In this document: one piece after another, positions 16,338 to 22,887 of the stretch
Layout: every line of letters begins with the position of its first letter
How positions within the stretch are numbered: the stretch's first letter is position 1
Origin: Anaerolineae bacterium
GTDB lineage: Bacteria > Chloroflexota > Anaerolineae > B4-G1 > DUEL01
Direction of reading: 5' to 3'
DNA: 39,369 nucleotides
Assembly: GCA_025060135.1 (NCBI GenBank)
Contig: JANXCY010000018.1
Span: forward strand, 1 to 39,369
Program-made: the position numbers and the translations under genes
The notes under the pieces: model-generated
Database searches by the model: none
What the model saw: the letters and a program-made list of their open reading frames with translations, nothing else
Told to the model about the DNA's origin: nothing

Positions 16338-18080
16338 ATGGCCCGGGTGGGGAAAATCCTGCTGCTGGTTCTGGTCCTCCTTATCCTGGCCGCCATCGGC
16401 TACCAGGCCCGGAAGGTGGCCGTGATCGGGTGGGAATCGGTGGTGGGGTATCAGACGCCATACCTTACCCGCCTTCCCCGGGGGAGCGCAGCCGAACCCC
16501 TGGCCCGGCGGGTCGTTTTGGTCTTGGTGGACGGGCTCCGGCTGGATGTTTCCCGGAATCTGGCCCGTCTGAACGAACTGCAGAGGCAAGGAGCCGCTCT
16601 CTCCGTCCGGGTGGGGCAGCCGTCCCTCTCCTACCCGTCCTGGACGGTCATCGCGTCCGGCGCCTGGCAGGAAGTCAGCGGGGTAACTACCAACTGGCAC
16701 AAAGAGGAGGTCCAGGTGGATACCGTCTTCCGGGCAGCGCGAGACGCGGGAATGCCCGTTGTCGTTGTGGGGGGCGGGGGATGGGAGAAACTCTACGGCT
16801 CCCACCTCACAGAGTATGTGAAAGTGCCCTGGCCCGAGGACGAGAGTGCTCCACCGGAAGCGTGGGCCCGGATGGACGAGGAGAGTTTTCATCTGGCCAT
16901 CCGGGTGCTGGAGGAGCATCCTGAGGGCCTGATCCTGGTCTATTTCGGGGGAACGGACAAACTGGCCCATCAGTACGGCGTCGGTTCCCAGTATCGGGAG
17001 GAAGTGCAGCGGGTGGATGCATCCATCGGTCGTTTGGCGGAGCAACTGGATCCAGAGAACGATGTCCTCATCGTTACCGCCGACCACGGACACGTGGATC
17101 GGGGCGGGCACGGTGGATGGGAGCCGTCGGTTCTGCGGGTCCCGCTGGTGATGGTAGGGAAGGCCATCCGCCCGGGAGTCTACACGGAACGGCTTCAGGT
17201 AGACATCGCGCCCACCATTGCTGCCCTGTTGGGTCTTCCCATCCCCGTCCACGCCCAGGGCCGTCCGCTGGTGGAAATGCTGGATGCCCCCGCCGACGTC
17301 AAAGGGCGTATCGGAGTGAACGCTGGCCTCCAACTGGTGGGGTTCTACGACGCCTACGCCCATGCTCTGGGGGTCAGGCCCTTTGCCGGGGAGGTGTTGA
17401 CCCGATATCGGGAGCGGCTCGCCCAGGGGGAAGAGGGAGCCCTGAGCGGAATGTGGGCAGAAATCACGGCGCGGGCCCAGGCCGCTCGGGCGAAGCGATT
17501 CTGGCGGGAACGGCTCCTGCGGTTGCCCCTCGCGCTGGGCATTGCCCTGCTCCCCGTTCTCTACCTGCTCCTCTTCCGGAGACGGCTGCGCCAGATACTG
17601 TTCCCGCTCAGTTTTGCCCTCATCTATTTCGTCTTCTACAATGCCCTTTTCTTCGGGCAGGGGTACACCTGGTCGCTCTCAGCCTTCAACTCCGAGAACC
17701 AGATCAAGGCCTTCTTCAACGAACGGCTGCTGGACGCGGCTCTCTCGTTCATCGTGGCCGGGCTCCTGCTGTCTCTGGCCTCTTGGAAGCAGCCCCTCCT
17801 GCAAACCCTGGAGCGGATGGTAACTTTTGCTTTCTTTGTGGGCTACCTGCTCCTGCTCCAGGTGGACCTGTTCTACTGGCTCTACGACATTCGCTACCCC
17901 TGGGCTCTCCCTGATCTGAGAATGGGGTTCAAGTGCCATATAGACCTTCTCCAGATGATGTCAACGGGGCTGCTGGGAGTGGTTCTGGCGCCGCTGGGGG
18001 TGCTGGTTGGCTGGGGGATGCAACGGTGGCGGAAAACCCAAGTAGCGCAAGATTCATCTTGCGCCACTGGTGGCCCGTAG
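16338..18080 (+). CDS. Membrane alkaline-phosphatase-superfamily phosphodiesterase with repeat-derived C-terminus
   Basis: The protein has 580 residues. An N-terminal membrane anchor (about 5-24) precedes a type I phosphodiesterase/nucleotide pyrophosphatase fold. Metal and active-site elements are LVDGLR (D65), the SLSYPSWT nucleophile region (98-103), GTDKLAHQYG (D207, H211), TADHGH (D249, H250) and GGHGG (H258). Four or five membrane helices follow (about 390-580). Related enzymes act on phospho-head groups or phosphate esters outside the membrane; the substrate here is unknown. The final residues, VAQDSSCATGGP, are encoded by the hairpin at 18045-18064 and by the antisense of the tRNA 3' end. 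The stop (18078-18080) therefore lies inside the convergent tRNA-Glu gene, and the C-terminus has probably been extended by repeat insertion. Confidence 0.82.
   Translation: MARVGKILLLVLVLLILAAIGYQARKVAVIGWESVVGYQTPYLTRLPRGSAAEPLARRVVLVLVDGLRLDVSRNLARLNELQRQGAALSVRVGQPSLSYPSWTVIASGAWQEVSGVTTNWHKEEVQVDTVFRAARDAGMPVVVVGGGGWEKLYGSHLTEYVKVPWPEDESAPPEAWARMDEESFHLAIRVLEEHPEGLILVYFGGTDKLAHQYGVGSQYREEVQRVDASIGRLAEQLDPENDVLIVTADHGHVDRGGHGGWEPSVLRVPLVMVGKAIRPGVYTERLQVDIAPTIAALLGLPIPVHAQGRPLVEMLDAPADVKGRIGVNAGLQLVGFYDAYAHALGVRPFAGEVLTRYRERLAQGEEGALSGMWAEITARAQAARAKRFWRERLLRLPLALGIALLPVLYLLLFRRRLRQILFPLSFALIYFVFYNALFFGQGYTWSLSAFNSENQIKAFFNERLLDAALSFIVAGLLLSLASWKQPLLQTLERMVTFAFFVGYLLLLQVDLFYWLYDIRYPWALPDLRMGFKCHIDLLQMMSTGLLGVVLAPLGVLVGWGMQRWRKTQVAQDSSCATGGP
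18045..18064 (+). repeat. Hairpin repeat at the end of the phosphodiesterase gene
   Basis: GCGCAAGAT (18045-18053) and ATCTTGCGC (18056-18064) are perfect 9-base arms separated by two bases. The repeat is read as VAQDSSCA in the phosphodiesterase. It also lies 4 bases beyond the 3' end of the convergent tRNA, where it could act as a terminator or processing hairpin for either transcript. Confidence 0.65.
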
Positions 18081-18143
18081 GGGATTCGAACCCCTGTTTC
18101 CGGCTTGAGAGGCCAGCGTCCTGGTCCACTAGACGAACGGGCC
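18068..18143 (-). tRNA. tRNA-Glu (anticodon CUC)
   Basis: The reverse complement folds as a complete 76-base tRNA. Acceptor arm GGCCCGT pairs with ACGGGCC. The anticodon stem CTGGC/GCCGG carries loop CTCTCAA (18105-18111), anticodon CTC, which reads GAG. The T-arm is AGGGG TTCGAAT CCCCT. Discriminator A and an encoded CCA end the molecule at 18068. It is the only minus-strand gene in the window. A consensus promoter lies just upstream. Its last 13 bases overlap the end of the convergent phosphodiesterase ORF. Confidence 0.97.
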
Positions 18144-18155
18144 GCTAGTGATGGT

Positions 18156-18184
18156 ATTCTACCAGGTGAAACCTTTTTTGTCAA
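18156..18184 (-). promoter_or_regulatory. Consensus promoter of tRNA-Glu
   Basis: Read on the minus strand: perfect -35 TTGACA (complement of 18179-18184), a 17-base spacer, and -10 TAGAAT (complement of 18156-18161). Transcription would begin around 18149, six bases before the tRNA 5' end at 18143. Confidence 0.85.
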
Positions 18185-18305
18185 CCAGACGCGCGTATAA
18201 TCACTTCATCGGACATAGGACGCGGATGCTCGGACGGCGCGAATCTTTCCTTCGGATGCCTATCGGCCCCTTCGCTACTTCCCAATCCAGTCGAATGATC
18301 CGGTG

Positions 18306-19337
18306 ATGCCGCTCCACACCGAAATTCATTTCCACCCGTCGGCCTTTGACGCGCTGGCAGAGGAGTGGACGGCGCTCCTGCGCCGCTCGTCCACCGACGT
18401 GCCCTTTCTGACCCCGGCCTACCAGCAGGCCTGGTGGCGTCATCTGGGCGGAGGCGACCTGTGTCTGGTGACGGTCCGGGACGGCACCGAACTGGTCGGG
18501 CTCATCCCCCTGTTCCTGGCCCATTCCCCAGAGGGTCCCACGCTCCAGTGGGTCGGCTGCGTGGAGGTCTCCGACTATCTGGACAGTGTCATCGCGGCCG
18601 GACGGGAGACGGAGGCCTGGGAGGCCGCGCTGGAGACGCTGACGGGCCCGTCCGCACCCCGGTGGGAGCGAATGGACCTCTGTAACATCCCGGCGGTTTC
18701 CCCGACGCTGGAAGTGCTGCCCGCGCTGGCCCGGCAGCGGGGTTGGGCGGTGGAGACGGAGGTCCAGGAGGTCTGCCCCATCGTCTCCCTGCCCTCCACC
18801 TGGGAGGAGTATCTGGCTTCGCTGGACGGGAAGGACCGGCACGAACTGCGCCGCAAACTGCGCCGGGCGGAGGCGCTGGAAGGGCTCCGCTGGTACATCG
18901 TCGGGCCCGAGCACGACCTGGAGGCGGAGATAGAGGACTTTCTGGCCCTGATGGCCCGAAGTACCCGCGCCAAAGCGGAGTTCCTCACCCCGCCGATGCG
19001 CGCGTTCTTCCGGGACCTGATGCGGGCCGCCTTCGCCGGGGGCTGGCTGCAACTGGCCTTTCTGGAATGGGACGGGCGGAAACTGGCGGCATATCTCAAC
19101 TTTGTCTATAATAATCGTGTCCTGGTCTACAACTCCGGCCTGGATTGGAAAGCCGACCCGGGTCTCGGCGCGGGCATCGTCCTTTCGGCCTTCCTCATCC
19201 GGCACGCCATCGCGGAGGGCCGGGAGGCCTACGACTTCCTGCGCGGGAGCGAGGACTACAAGTATCGCCTGGGCGGGAAAGACGTGCCGGTGTATCGGGT
19301 GTTGGTGGTGAGGAGGGAACATGGACCGGCAGAGTGA
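18306..19337 (+). CDS. BioF2-like GNAT-fold acetyltransferase (Acetyltransf_6)
   Basis: The protein has 343 residues, starting at ATG 18306 (an overlapping GTG at 18303 is the alternative). The order of elements is that of double-GNAT BioF2/CelD-type proteins: an N-terminal WxxLL region with FLTPAYQQAWW (about 33-44), RRKLRRAE in the middle (about 181-190), and the C-terminal strand AYLNFVYNNRVLVYNSG then DFLRGSEDYKYRLG (about 310-325). These proteins are found with polysaccharide and cell-surface loci and transfer acyl groups or aminoacyl units to glycans or lipids; the substrate here is unknown. The 120-base upstream stretch has a TATAAT (18196-18201) on this strand but no matching -35. The end overlaps the next gene by 17 bases. 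Confidence 0.8.
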   Translation: MPLHTEIHFHPSAFDALAEEWTALLRRSSTDVPFLTPAYQQAWWRHLGGGDLCLVTVRDGTELVGLIPLFLAHSPEGPTLQWVGCVEVSDYLDSVIAAGRETEAWEAALETLTGPSAPRWERMDLCNIPAVSPTLEVLPALARQRGWAVETEVQEVCPIVSLPSTWEEYLASLDGKDRHELRRKLRRAEALEGLRWYIVGPEHDLEAEIEDFLALMARSTRAKAEFLTPPMRAFFRDLMRAAFAGGWLQLAFLEWDGRKLAAYLNFVYNNRVLVYNSGLDWKADPGLGAGIVLSAFLIRHAIAEGREAYDFLRGSEDYKYRLGGKDVPVYRVLVVRREHGPAE

Positions 19338-19686
19338 GGTGAGGTCTACGGTTCGGCAGATAACGGACCTGCTGGCCCGGTCGTACGGTCCGGATAAAGT
19401 GGTTCTCTTCGGGTCATCGGTATCCGGTTCTATGGACGAAGAGAGCGATGTGGATTTGTTGATTATCAAAGATACCCCGCTTCCCTTTCACCGGCGAGGC
19501 GGTGAGGTGCGGGCCCTTCTCCGTCCCTTGCGCCTCTCTCTGCCAATGGACATCATTGTGTTGACCCCCCAGGAACTGGACGCGCAGTTGCGAAGAGGGA
19601 ATATTTTCCTGGAGACGATTCTCCGAGAAGGAGAGGTGTTATTTGAGCGGAGTGGAGTCGCGACATCCGGAAGACTGGCTGAATAG
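19321..19686 (+). CDS. MNT-type nucleotidyltransferase (MntA-like), partner of the following HEPN gene
   Basis: The protein has 121 residues. The signature GSSVSGSMDEESDVDLLII gives G31-S32, D43 and D45; D77 (PMDIIVL) is a likely third metal ligand, so the catalytic set looks intact. Known MntA proteins adenylylate their HEPN partner. The GGAGGGAAC ribosome site is inside the preceding acyltransferase gene, which it overlaps by 17 bases. The HEPN gene starts 44 bases before this one ends, so the two are almost certainly coupled. This is the second of three MNT-HEPN modules in the window. Confidence 0.85.
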   Translation: MDRQSEVRSTVRQITDLLARSYGPDKVVLFGSSVSGSMDEESDVDLLIIKDTPLPFHRRGGEVRALLRPLRLSLPMDIIVLTPQELDAQLRRGNIFLETILREGEVLFERSGVATSGRLAE

Positions 19687-20068
19687 AGCCAGTCGGGACC
19701 TCGTCCGGGTACGCGTTCTGCTGGACGCTGACGATCCGGAGGGCGCCGGGTTTCATCTCCAGCAGGCGCTGGAGAAAGGACTGAAGGCATTCCTGCTGGC
19801 TCAGGGTGTTCTTCCTCGCAGAACCCATGACTTAGTTGCGCTATTGAACGAAGCCGTTTGCTATGTCCCTGACCTGGAACGGTTTCGGGAGTTATGCGAG
19901 GAAGCAACCGGTTTTTACATTCCCCAGCGGTATCCCTTTCTGTTCGTTGCTCCGCCGGATCGGGAAGATCTGGAAAGGTTGCTGGATCAGGCGGAAAAAC
20001 TGCTCCGAATGATTGGAGCAGCGATTGGCTTTGAGGCGTCATATTCCCGTTCCCCGGAGGGTTTCTGA
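19643..20068 (+). CDS. HEPN domain protein, partner of the upstream MNT protein
   Basis: Start TTG 19643 is chosen because GGAGAGG sits about six bases upstream; it is inside the upstream MNT gene. The protein has 141 residues, is all-helical and matches the HEPN family: EDWLNRASRDL (helix 1), FHLQQALEKGLKAFL (helix 2), THDLVALL and YIPQRYPF. It lacks the RX4-6H ribonuclease motif seen in the HepT at 26126, so it belongs to a different HEPN subclass and may bind nucleotide or RNA without cleaving it. It forms a two-gene operon with 19321-19686. Confidence 0.82.
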   Translation: MSGVESRHPEDWLNRASRDLVRVRVLLDADDPEGAGFHLQQALEKGLKAFLLAQGVLPRRTHDLVALLNEAVCYVPDLERFRELCEEATGFYIPQRYPFLFVAPPDREDLERLLDQAEKLLRMIGAAIGFEASYSRSPEGF

Positions 20069-20096
20069 TGCATCCTCATACCACGAGGCCAGCGAC

Positions 20097-20426
20097 GTGG
20101 TGGAGAAACTGCGGGCGGCCCGGTTGGAAGTCGCCCGGCTCTCCGCCGAACTGGCCCGGGCCGAGTACGACCTGCGCGTGCCCCAGGCCCGGGTGGAGCG
20201 GAAGTGGATCAAGAAAGCCGGCGGTGAGAAAGCGCTGGCCCCCACCGCCGAGGACCGGGCCCGCATCCTTATAGTGGCTCTGGACGCCGATGAGGAGTAC
20301 CGGGCCGCGCTGGAGCGACGGGACGCGTTGGCGTTGCGTCTGGAGGAGGCGCGGGTGGAAGCGGACGCCCTGTGCAACCGCCTGAGCGTCATCCTGGCCG
20401 CGATGCGGGCAGAAAGCGCCGACTGA
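20097..20426 (+). CDS. Small coiled-coil protein of unknown function
   Basis: I do not recognise this family. The best start is GTG 20097, preceded by GAGG at suitable spacing; the frame is open further upstream into the HEPN gene (TTG 20013). About 109 residues are predicted. It is strongly charged and rich in Glu, Arg, Ala and Leu. Heptad-like helices (VEKLRAARLEVARLSAEL and YRAALERRDALALRLEEARV) flank a central basic patch, RKWIKKAGGEKALAPT. GC-rich codon use matches its neighbours. It follows the MNT/HEPN pair by about 30 bases and may be cotranscribed with it. Confidence 0.6.
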   Translation: MVEKLRAARLEVARLSAELARAEYDLRVPQARVERKWIKKAGGEKALAPTAEDRARILIVALDADEEYRAALERRDALALRLEEARVEADALCNRLSVILAAMRAESAD

Positions 20427-20452
20427 AGTCGGCTTCCCGGACCTGCGGTCAG

Positions 20453-20472
20453 CGGTCAGCCTGCGCTGACCG
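20453..20472 (+). terminator. Hairpin after the coiled-coil gene
   Basis: CGGTCAGC (20453-20460), loop CTGC, GCTGACCG (20465-20472): a perfect 8-bp stem 26 bases after the stop. No T-tract follows, so it may be only a weak terminator or an mRNA 3'-end stabiliser. Confidence 0.4.
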
Positions 20473-20606
20473 TAGGTATCGTCAGCAAGGGTTAACGTCC
20501 GGCGGATCTCACGGCGAGCGCCGCGAAACCGCCCGGGTCCGGTATGGCCGGTTTCCAATCAGCGCACTATGGCGCGGACGCCCCAGGGATCCAGAAGCGA
20601 TTGATT

Positions 20607-22019
20607 ATGGAAATTATTCTTCACGGCCACTTCTCCCCCGAAGACCGGGGCCGGGACGAGTTTCCCCTCATCCCCTTTGAGGTGCCCCCGGGCGTGGCGC
20701 GCCTCTCCGTCTCCTACGAGTTCAGCCATGCCATCAGCGCCGACAAGGCCGGTTGGGAGGAGGGCAACATTGTGGACATCGGCCTCTTTGACCCGCGCGG
20801 GGCGGAATTTCCGGGCGGGCGCGGCTTTCGCGGCTGGAGCGGCTCTGCCCGCCGGGAGTTCACCCTCTCCGCCGCCGACGCCACCCCGGGCTATCTCCCC
20901 GGCCCCATCCTCCCTGGCACCTGGCACGTCCTGCTGGGCCTCTACCAACTGGCCCCCGAAGGCTGCGATTACCGCATCACCATCCGTCTGGAACCGGGAA
21001 CGGCGGACGAGGCCCCCTTTCCCCTGCCCTGCCCCTACGACCCCGCGCCGGTCGCTCCCGGCCCCCGCTGGTTTCGCGGCGACCTGCATGCCCACAGCCA
21101 CCACTCCGACGGCTCCGCCCCGCTGGAGGACCTGTTCGCCGCCGCCCGGGCCCAGGGCCTGGACTTCCTGGCCGTTACCGAACACAACACCGTCAGCCAC
21201 CTGCCGGGCCTGCGCGGGCAACCCCAGGCCCTGCCCCTGCGGATTCCGGGTGTGGAAATCTCCACCTACCACGGCCACGCTAACCTCTGGCCCGTGACGG
21301 ACTGGGCCGAATTCCGCTGCGGGCGGGACGACCAGATGCGCCGGGTCCGGGAATGGGCGCGGGAACACGGTGCCCTCTTCTCCGTCAACCACCCCAAAGA
21401 GGGCGGCCCGCCCTGGACCTTCGGCGATTTCTTCGGGCCGGACTGCATGGAGGTCTGGGGCGCGCCCTGGTTCATCTCCAACTACCAGGCGCTGGCGGTC
21501 TGGGACTCCCTGCTGCGGGCGGGGCACCGGATTACTGCCGTGGGCGGGTCCGATAAGCACCAGGGCCCCTTTACCGGCGAACTGGGCTGGTACGAACTGG
21601 GCACCCCCACCACCTGGGTCTGGGCGGAGGAACTCTCCATCCCGGCCATTATGGAGGGCCTGCGGGCCGGGCGCGTCTTCATCTCCGAAGGACCGGCGGG
21701 CCCCCGGGTGGAACTGACCGCCGAAGCCGCCGGACATCGGGCCGTTATGGGCGACGAACTCCCTCTGCCGCCGGGCGCGTCGCTCCGCCTGACTTGCCGG
21801 GTCCAGGGCGCGATGGGATGTCTCCTGCGGCTGGTCTCCGCCCGCCGCGTCCTGCAGACCGAAATCACCGCCGACGACTTTACCCACACCTGGGAGATTC
21901 TCCCCGAGGACGACCGCTACTTCCGGCCCGAAGTGATAGACCCGCCGGAGGCCCCGCTGGACGAAGAACCCGCCGCGCTGATGATGCGCGCCATGGGCAA
22001 TCCGGTGTATTTGAAATAA
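20607..22019 (+). CDS. CehA/McbA-family PHP metallohydrolase
   Basis: Start ATG 20607 gives the plausible beginning MEIILHGHF; an in-frame ATG at 20544 would add 21 residues of low-quality sequence. Neither has a strong ribosome site. About 470 residues. An N-terminal beta domain (about 1-150) precedes a PHP metal-dependent phosphoesterase fold: GDLHAHSHHSDGS (H161, H163 and D168), AVTEHNT, PGVEIST, FSVNHPKEGG and GGSDKH supply the metal-binding His and Asp residues. A C-terminal beta region follows. CehA/McbA proteins include carbaryl-type ester hydrolases, but most have unknown phosphoester substrates. No signal peptide is visible, so it is probably cytoplasmic. Confidence 0.85.
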   Translation: MEIILHGHFSPEDRGRDEFPLIPFEVPPGVARLSVSYEFSHAISADKAGWEEGNIVDIGLFDPRGAEFPGGRGFRGWSGSARREFTLSAADATPGYLPGPILPGTWHVLLGLYQLAPEGCDYRITIRLEPGTADEAPFPLPCPYDPAPVAPGPRWFRGDLHAHSHHSDGSAPLEDLFAAARAQGLDFLAVTEHNTVSHLPGLRGQPQALPLRIPGVEISTYHGHANLWPVTDWAEFRCGRDDQMRRVREWAREHGALFSVNHPKEGGPPWTFGDFFGPDCMEVWGAPWFISNYQALAVWDSLLRAGHRITAVGGSDKHQGPFTGELGWYELGTPTTWVWAEELSIPAIMEGLRAGRVFISEGPAGPRVELTAEAAGHRAVMGDELPLPPGASLRLTCRVQGAMGCLLRLVSARRVLQTEITADDFTHTWEILPEDDRYFRPEVIDPPEAPLDEEPAALMMRAMGNPVYLK

Positions 22020-22038
22020 CGGAATAACGGAATACGGA
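22016..22038 (+). repeat. Short tandem repeat before the DUF503 gene
   Basis: ATAACGGA occurs twice head to tail (22016-22023 and 22024-22031), followed by ATACGGA. The array spans the PHP gene stop and most of the 26-base gap before the DUF503 start. Confidence 0.6.
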
Positions 22039-22045
22039 ATGACCA

Positions 22046-22330
22046 ATGCTCGTCGGTCTCTGTCGGATTCAACTCCATCTACCGGGTAACGGTTCCCTGA
22101 AAGAAAAGCGCGGCCGTCTGAAGCCCCTGCTGAACGGACTGCGCAAAGAGTTCAACCTGGCGGTTGCCGAAGTGGATGACAACGACCTCTGGCAGTCGGC
22201 GGTTATCGCCATCGTTACCGTTGCCAACGACGCCGGATACATCCACACCGTCCTGGAGCGGGCCGTCCGCTGGATAGAAACCAACCGCCCCGACCTGCAG
22301 GTGGTGGATTGGGAGATAGAACTGGTTTGA
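22046..22330 (+). CDS. DUF503 (YlxP-like) protein
   Basis: 94 residues with the family pattern: VGLCRIQLHLPGNGSLKEKR at the start, LRKEFNLAVAEVDDNDLWQ in the middle, and AIVTVANDAGYIHTVLERA. YlxP-type proteins are small ferredoxin-fold proteins of uncertain role, often near rbfA and infB; here that context is absent. No strong ribosome site is visible; a short tandem repeat occupies its place. Confidence 0.85.
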   Translation: MLVGLCRIQLHLPGNGSLKEKRGRLKPLLNGLRKEFNLAVAEVDDNDLWQSAVIAIVTVANDAGYIHTVLERAVRWIETNRPDLQVVDWEIELV

Positions 22331-22336
22331 GGCTCT

Positions 22337-22597
22337 ATGGCCATCCGGTACACCCGACACGCCGAATACAAGTTCGCAGTGCTGCGAGAGCACGGGTTCC
22401 CGATTACCCCGGCTCAGGTGGCGGATACCCTGAGGCACCCGGACCGGGTGATCCCTCAATCCGGAGGGCGGTTGATTGCCCAGAAGCGGCTGACGGAAGA
22501 GCATGTCCTGAGAGTGATCTACCGGGTAGAAGGCGATGACGCGGTCGTCATCACTTTCTACCCCGGCAGGAGGGATCGGTATGAAGATGAAGTATGA
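22337..22597 (+). CDS. DUF4258 protein (probable RelE-fold toxin)
   Basis: 86 residues: IRYTRHAEYKFAVLREHGFP then VADTLRHPDRVIP, LRVIYRV and VVITFYPGRRDRY. This is the DUF4258 pattern, a small basic fold related to RelE/BrnT-type toxins. It starts 6 bases after the DUF503 stop. It overlaps the downstream DUF2283 gene by 17 bases, as toxin and antitoxin genes commonly do. The overlap and pairing support a toxin role; activity is inferred only. Confidence 0.8.
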   Translation: MAIRYTRHAEYKFAVLREHGFPITPAQVADTLRHPDRVIPQSGGRLIAQKRLTEEHVLRVIYRVEGDDAVVITFYPGRRDRYEDEV

Positions 22598-22790
22598 TTG
22601 GGAGGAGGATGTTTTGTTGATAGAAGTGATGCCGGAAGGCAGGATTGACCACGCGGAACAGAGCGATTCCCTGATTGCCCATCTGACTGCCGACGGCCGG
22701 ATCGTCCTGCTGGAAATCCTGGACGCCAGCCATTTCCTGACCGCCGCCTTCCAGCACATGATCCGGCGCGGCGCGGAAGTGCCCGCCTGA
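22581..22790 (+). CDS. DUF2283 protein (probable antitoxin)
   Basis: 69 residues beginning MKMKYDWEEDVLLIE. The DUF2283 pattern is Y-D-x-E-x-D-x-L, then a small hydrophobic sheet (GRIVLLEILDAS) and a C-terminal helix. The start has the strong ribosome site GGCAGGAGGG at 22565-22574, inside the DUF4258 gene. DUF4258-DUF2283 is a recurrent gene pair in bacteria, and the acidic DUF2283 member is taken as the antitoxin. Confidence 0.8.
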   Translation: MKMKYDWEEDVLLIEVMPEGRIDHAEQSDSLIAHLTADGRIVLLEILDASHFLTAAFQHMIRRGAEVPA

Positions 22791-22821
22791 CCCTTTGCGT
22801 ACGCTTGTAGCCAGCCACGAA

Positions 22822-22886
22822 GCGCCACGCGAGGCGTAGCGAAGTGGCGCCCCTGCGACCTTGCGACTTGCGACCTTGCGACCTGC
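22822..22886 (+). repeat. Hairpin and tandem GCGACCTT repeats before sbcC
   Basis: GCGCCAC (22822-22828) and GTGGCGC (22844-22850) form a 7-bp stem with an inner ACGC/GCGT dyad. Directly after it, GCGACCTT and close variants repeat four times up to the sbcC start. The array replaces any recognisable ribosome site for sbcC. Confidence 0.6.
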
Positions 22887-22887
22887 C

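Noticed and set aside
18178-18201. TTGTCA and TATAAT on the + strand as a promoter for the acyltransferase gene
   Set aside because: The gap is only 12 bases. The TTGTCA overlaps the complement of the tRNA -35, which explains it better.
20559-22046. 495-codon minus-strand frame opposite the PHP hydrolase gene
   Set aside because: Antisense shadow; the + strand translation carries the complete PHP metal motifs.
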